Of a DNA stretch of 64,000 nt, positions 60,809-64,000 are shown in pieces. Source of the DNA: Ilumatobacteraceae bacterium. Lineage in GTDB: Bacteria; Actinomycetota; Acidimicrobiia; Acidimicrobiales; Ilumatobacteraceae. A program made the position numbers and the translations under genes. The stretch spans positions 124,001 to 188,000 of the forward strand of contig JAGYKR010000001.1 of assembly GCA_018401375.1 (NCBI GenBank). Reading direction: 5' to 3'. A model generated the notes under the pieces. The model saw nothing but the letters and a program-made list of their open reading frames with translations, was not told the DNA's origin and made no database searches. Each line of letters begins with the position of its first letter. The first letter of the stretch is position 1.

Positions 60809-63687
60809 TCGTGTTTCGTCCCCGTCGATACTGCGGCGGATAACACTGCGTCTCCAAACACTGCGGTCGGGCGGTGATGGGCGGCGCGCAGATCGGCCAG
60901 GGCGATCGCTGAATGATCGAGGATGCGGAGTTCGGCCGCAGCCGTGACATGGCCGATCACCTGTACCGAAGATCCCAAGGCCTCGCTCAGGGCCGCAAGA
61001 TTCTGTGGCCTCACCTCAATCAGGTGGCGCCCCACCGATTCGCTGAACAGCGCCGTAGCCAGATCGTGTGCAGATCCTGCCAGATCGGTGATCGCCGCCC
61101 CGAGCCCTCCAGAGATCATCATTTCGGCTATCGCGAGGGCGAGCCCTCCCTCGCTGAGGTCATGGCAGGCCTCTATGAGCCCTGCAGACATCGCCGCATG
61201 GATCCGCCGGTATCGGGTCGGCGCATCCAGATCGGGCTGGGGGACGACCCCCAGATCATCGAGCTGAGCCCAGTACTCCGGCCGGATCATTTGCAGATGG
61301 GAACCCGCCCATTCAGCCATGGTCCGTCCGGTCAGGACCAGCAAGTTCCCGGGGGAGCCAAGCGCAGCCTGACAGGTGCGGGTCACGTCCTCAACGTGTC
61401 CAACGGCGGTGATCACCAGCGTGGGCGGAACCCCGCGTTGGATGCCGTCAGCATCGATATGGGTGTTGTTGAGCGAATCTTTCCCCGAAACGAATGGGGC
61501 ACTAAACGCGACCGCAGCGGCGCAACAACCGCGCACGCTTGCGGCGAGGGCGCCAAGGACATGGGGATCGTTGGGATCGGCCCAAGAAAAGTTGTCGAGC
61601 AATGCCATTTTGTCCGGGTTCACTCCCACGGCCACTGCATTGCGGACCGCTTCATCCACCACCGCCCATCCCATAGCTTCGGGGTCGTGGAGCCCGAACC
61701 ATGGGTTCACTCCGATCCCGATCCCGAACCCGTGACTTTGGGTGGGTTCAGCGATGACTGCAGCATCGTTGGGGCCTGAGGTGAGCAGCGCCGTGCCCGG
61801 GACGTGGTGGTAGGGCCTGATCGCTGTTGCGCCGCGTACCTCATGGTCGTAGCGACGGATGATCGGCAGCCGTGAGCACAAATTGATGTGACCGAGCAGC
61901 TCGAGCAGGACGGCGCGCACCTCATCGGCAGTCATGGAGATCTGAACTGGATCGGGAGTGCGGACCGGGGTGGGTAGATGCATCAGCATTTCTCGGCCGG
62001 GTCGACCGCGGTGCAGCAGATCAAGATCGAGGTCCACGATCGGAGTTCCGGCGTAGCGCACAATCAGGCGTTGGTCCCCGGTGAAGGCCCCGAGGTCTGC
62101 CCACTCCACACCGTGGCGCGCACACACCGTCGCCAAGGTGGCCATATCGGCCGGGTCCACAGCCAGAACCATGCGCTCTTGAGCTTCGGACAGCCAGATC
62201 TCCCAGGGTTCGAGACCCGGGTATTTGACCGGAGCGAGCAAAAGCTCCACATCGGCGCCTACCCCATCGGCCATCTCGCCCACCGCTGAGGACAAACCGC
62301 CTGCGCCGCAATCGGTCAGGGAGCGGTAGCGCAGTTCGGGATCACCGAGGAGGTCAATCAATAACTTGGCGATAATCGGGTCGCCGATTTGGACCCGAGC
62401 CCCGGCCACATGCCCGGTGGATGCGTCCATGGCAGCACTCGAAAAGGTGGCCCCGCGCACCCCATCGCGTCCGGTGCGCCCCCCGATCACGACCACTCGG
62501 TCACCGGGGGCGGGCTCGCCGACGGGTGTTCCGTCGCCGATTCCCACGCATCCGCAAAACACGAGTGGGTTGAGGGTGTAGCCCTCATCAAAGAGCACTG
62601 CCCCGGCCACAGTTGGCACACCGATCTTGTTGCCGTAATCAGCGACTCCGGCCACCACACCGTCACGAATCCGCTGGGGATGCAGGGTGGCCTCGGGCAA
62701 TGTGGACGCCTGTGTGTCCGGTGGACCGAAACACAAGATGTCGGTGAGAGCCACCGGCAGATGGCGGCTTCCGAGGATGTCGCGCACCACTCCTCCTACA
62801 CCGGTGTTGGCCCCACCGAAGGGCTCTACCGCCGAAGGGTGATTATGGGTTTCGGCTTTGAGGGCAAGGGAGATCCCCGGGACGAACGAGATGATGCCGG
62901 CATTGCCGACGAATGCAGACTGCACGAACGGTGCGTCAATCTGATCGGTGCACGCTCGCAACTGATGTAACAACGAATCGGATCGTTTGCCGTCGGGAGT
63001 GATCAATGCGGCCCGGAAGGTTTTGTGGGAACAGTGCTCGCTCCAGGTTTGGGCGAAGGTTTCGAGTTCGGCGTCGGTGGGTTCACGCCCGAGAGATTGG
63101 TAGTGGGCTTGAAGGTGCACGAGTTCGGCGGCATCAAAATGAAGGGACCGTTCAGCGTTGATGCGCTGCAGACCGGCCGTGTCGAGATGCCGAAAAGCGA
63201 TCTTCTCGACGATGCCCGAACTGATATCGCCACCGGTGAAGGCCGGTTCGATGTGGTCTGCGCTCCAGCGTTCGATGACCGGGTTGGCAAGCACTCTGGC
63301 AGCGAGGCGCGTGCGCTGCTCGGTTCCAACATCGCCGGTGAATGCGATTCGCCGGCCCGTCGATGCTGCGGTGACGGGCAAATGCAGGATCTGGCAGGCC
63401 TCGAGCAGGGTCTGAGCGGCTCGGTCGGCCACCCCTGGAAGGAGCGAGACCTCGATTGCTGGGCCTGATGGTGGCTCCCAGGTCCCCACCGATAACAGCG
63501 GATCGACGAGCAGATCAAACACCTGAGACCGATGTTCGGCGTGCAGATCACCGACGAGGAAGTAGATGTCACTCGTCCGTAACTCGGTGATTCCGCTGAA
63601 TCCGCCGAGGTGCGCCGCTGCTCGGGTGGCCTGATCTCGGGGGTCAATGTCAATGGCGGTGACCGTGAGTCGCCATACCTGCGTCAC
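60805..63687 (-). CDS. purL: FGAM synthase, PurS::PurL fusion
   Basis: The 960-residue protein exceeds small bacterial PurL (about 740). Residues 1 to about 170 contain two PurS-like ferredoxin-type repeats (WRLTVTAIDID and IEVSLLPGVADRAAQTLLEA), then the linker and PurL catalytic halves (SEHCSHKTFRAA, KAETHNHPSAVEPFGGANTGVGG, SGKDSLNN, LSEGGLALAIAEMM). It makes FGAM with PurQ. A separate purS is not in this cluster, in agreement with the fusion. GTG 63687 has TAGAGT 7 bases upstream and the pur motif 44 bases upstream. Confidence 0.94.
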   Translation of the reverse strand: MTQVWRLTVTAIDIDPRDQATRAAAHLGGFSGITELRTSDIYFLVGDLHAEHRSQVFDLLVDPLLSVGTWEPPSGPAIEVSLLPGVADRAAQTLLEACQILHLPVTAASTGRRIAFTGDVGTEQRTRLAARVLANPVIERWSADHIEPAFTGGDISSGIVEKIAFRHLDTAGLQRINAERSLHFDAAELVHLQAHYQSLGREPTDAELETFAQTWSEHCSHKTFRAALITPDGKRSDSLLHQLRACTDQIDAPFVQSAFVGNAGIISFVPGISLALKAETHNHPSAVEPFGGANTGVGGVVRDILGSRHLPVALTDILCFGPPDTQASTLPEATLHPQRIRDGVVAGVADYGNKIGVPTVAGAVLFDEGYTLNPLVFCGCVGIGDGTPVGEPAPGDRVVVIGGRTGRDGVRGATFSSAAMDASTGHVAGARVQIGDPIIAKLLIDLLGDPELRYRSLTDCGAGGLSSAVGEMADGVGADVELLLAPVKYPGLEPWEIWLSEAQERMVLAVDPADMATLATVCARHGVEWADLGAFTGDQRLIVRYAGTPIVDLDLDLLHRGRPGREMLMHLPTPVRTPDPVQISMTADEVRAVLLELLGHINLCSRLPIIRRYDHEVRGATAIRPYHHVPGTALLTSGPNDAAVIAEPTQSHGFGIGIGVNPWFGLHDPEAMGWAVVDEAVRNAVAVGVNPDKMALLDNFSWADPNDPHVLGALAASVRGCCAAAVAFSAPFVSGKDSLNNTHIDADGIQRGVPPTLVITAVGHVEDVTRTCQAALGSPGNLLVLTGRTMAEWAGSHLQMIRPEYWAQLDDLGVVPQPDLDAPTRYRRIHAAMSAGLIEACHDLSEGGLALAIAEMMISGGLGAAITDLAGSAHDLATALFSESVGRHLIEVRPQNLAALSEALGSSVQVIGHVTAAAELRILDHSAIALADLRAAHHRPTAVFGDAVLSAAVSTGTKHE

Positions 63688-63731
63688 TGTTGTGACTCTA
63701 GGAATCTGCGCTGACCGCCGCGTTCGATTGG

Positions 63732-63743
63732 ACGAAAAGTCAA
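63732..63743. promoter_or_regulatory. Shared pur motif, copy 2 (upstream of purL)
   Basis: ACGAAAAGTCAA, in gene orientation TTGACTTTTCGT, lies 44 bases before the purL GTG. Same word and same spacing as upstream of purN; TAGAGT 7 bases before the GTG would be the -10. Confidence 0.55.
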
Positions 63744-63787
63744 TCCATAACTATGACACCAACCATGACGCCGGGTGCCGAGAGCAC

Positions 63788-64000
63788 TCAGTGGAAAGAC
63801 AGTGACGCCAACTGACGGCGTCGGCCGAGACCCACCGCTGCATAGATGACCGTAAACGCTGCAGTGCCAACGAGGATGATCACGGCTCCGCTCGGCACGT
63901 CTACGAACCAGCTGAGATACATCCCAACTCCACCGAAGCAGGCCCCGAGGATCGGTGCTACCCACAGCATCTTGCGGAAACTGTTGGTCAGCATGCGCGC
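63788..64000 (-). CDS. Metal ABC transporter permease, C-terminal part (cut by window edge)
   Basis: The visible C-terminal 70 residues contain NSFRKMLWVAPILGACFGGVGMYLSW and DVPSGAVIILVGTAAFTV, the end of ZnuB/MntB-type permeases (ABC-3 family) with two membrane helices. It should belong to a zinc or manganese uptake system whose other genes lie to the right. The start is outside the window. Confidence 0.8.
   Translation of the reverse strand, partial: ARMLTNSFRKMLWVAPILGACFGGVGMYLSWFVDVPSGAVIILVGTAAFTVIYAAVGLGRRRQLASLSFH

Noticed and set aside
63732-63743. TTGACT of the pur motif considered as a -35 promoter element
   Set aside because: No -10-like hexamer lies 16-18 bases downstream at either copy; the plausible TAnnnT hexamers are more than 30 bases away and next to the start codons.

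Overview
The window reads as one contiguous, high-GC (about 60%) chromosomal segment of an actinobacterium, most likely class Acidimicrobiia. The basis is gene content and order. The argS, lysA, hom, thrC, rho, rpmE, prfA, prmC order matches the actinobacterial pattern. There is a histidine phosphatase/DUF3090/SCO1664-family cassette, F420-type oxidoreductases, a heliorhodopsin and an Rho factor with a long disordered N-terminus. Genes are packed tightly, with ATGA/GTGA/TGATG overlaps and few gaps above 250 bases. I see no insertion sequence, prophage, integrase or CRISPR array. The class assignment is inference.

Layout. 1-8.5 kb: a diacylglycerol kinase fragment, etfBA, the four-gene phosphatase/DUF3090/SCO1664 operon, a family 5 uracil-DNA glycosylase, an esterase, a small lipoprotein and a stand-alone FrhB-like Fe-S protein. 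8.5-11.2 kb: amt, two PII genes and a small winged-helix protein. 11.3-13.6 kb: an acyl-CoA dehydrogenase, a heliorhodopsin and a small unknown gene. 13.65-19.7 kb: a translationally coupled cluster of two circularly permuted ATP-grasp proteins, alpha-E domains, a transglutaminase-like protein and Ogt; this is the best candidate for an uncharacterised biosynthetic system. 19.8-24.9 kb: deoC-deoA, an enoyl-CoA hydratase and an AI-2E family permease. 24.85-37.6 kb: tRNA-Arg and argS head to head, then amino-acid, rho and translation-termination genes. 37.7-44.4 kb: a geranylgeranyl reductase-like flavoprotein, a cation antiporter, an LLM F420 enzyme, a PfkB kinase, gltX, tRNA-Gln and tRNA-Glu. 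44.5-51.2 kb: an SDR, a sulfurtransferase, NfeD plus flotillin-like FloA, a hydrolase, and a peptidase S51-like protein fused to a CysRS-type C-terminal domain. 51.2-63.7 kb: guaB-purN and purK-purE diverging, then purSL-purQ-purC-purF-purD::purM. The right edge cuts a metal ABC permease.

How it works together. The right-hand 12 kb holds nearly all of de novo IMP synthesis plus the first step to GMP; purB and purH are not here. It has an unusual PurD::PurM fusion and a PurS::PurL fusion. The same 12-base motif lies exactly 44 bases upstream of both the purL and purN start codons, which suggests a shared operator. Many lead genes have a TAnnnT hexamer 6-9 bases before the start codon and no ribosome-binding site, as expected for leaderless transcripts. 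Several proteins (Rho, PurK, a sulfurtransferase, a PNPOx-like protein) carry in-frame tandem repeats with 12-, 15- or 18-base units.
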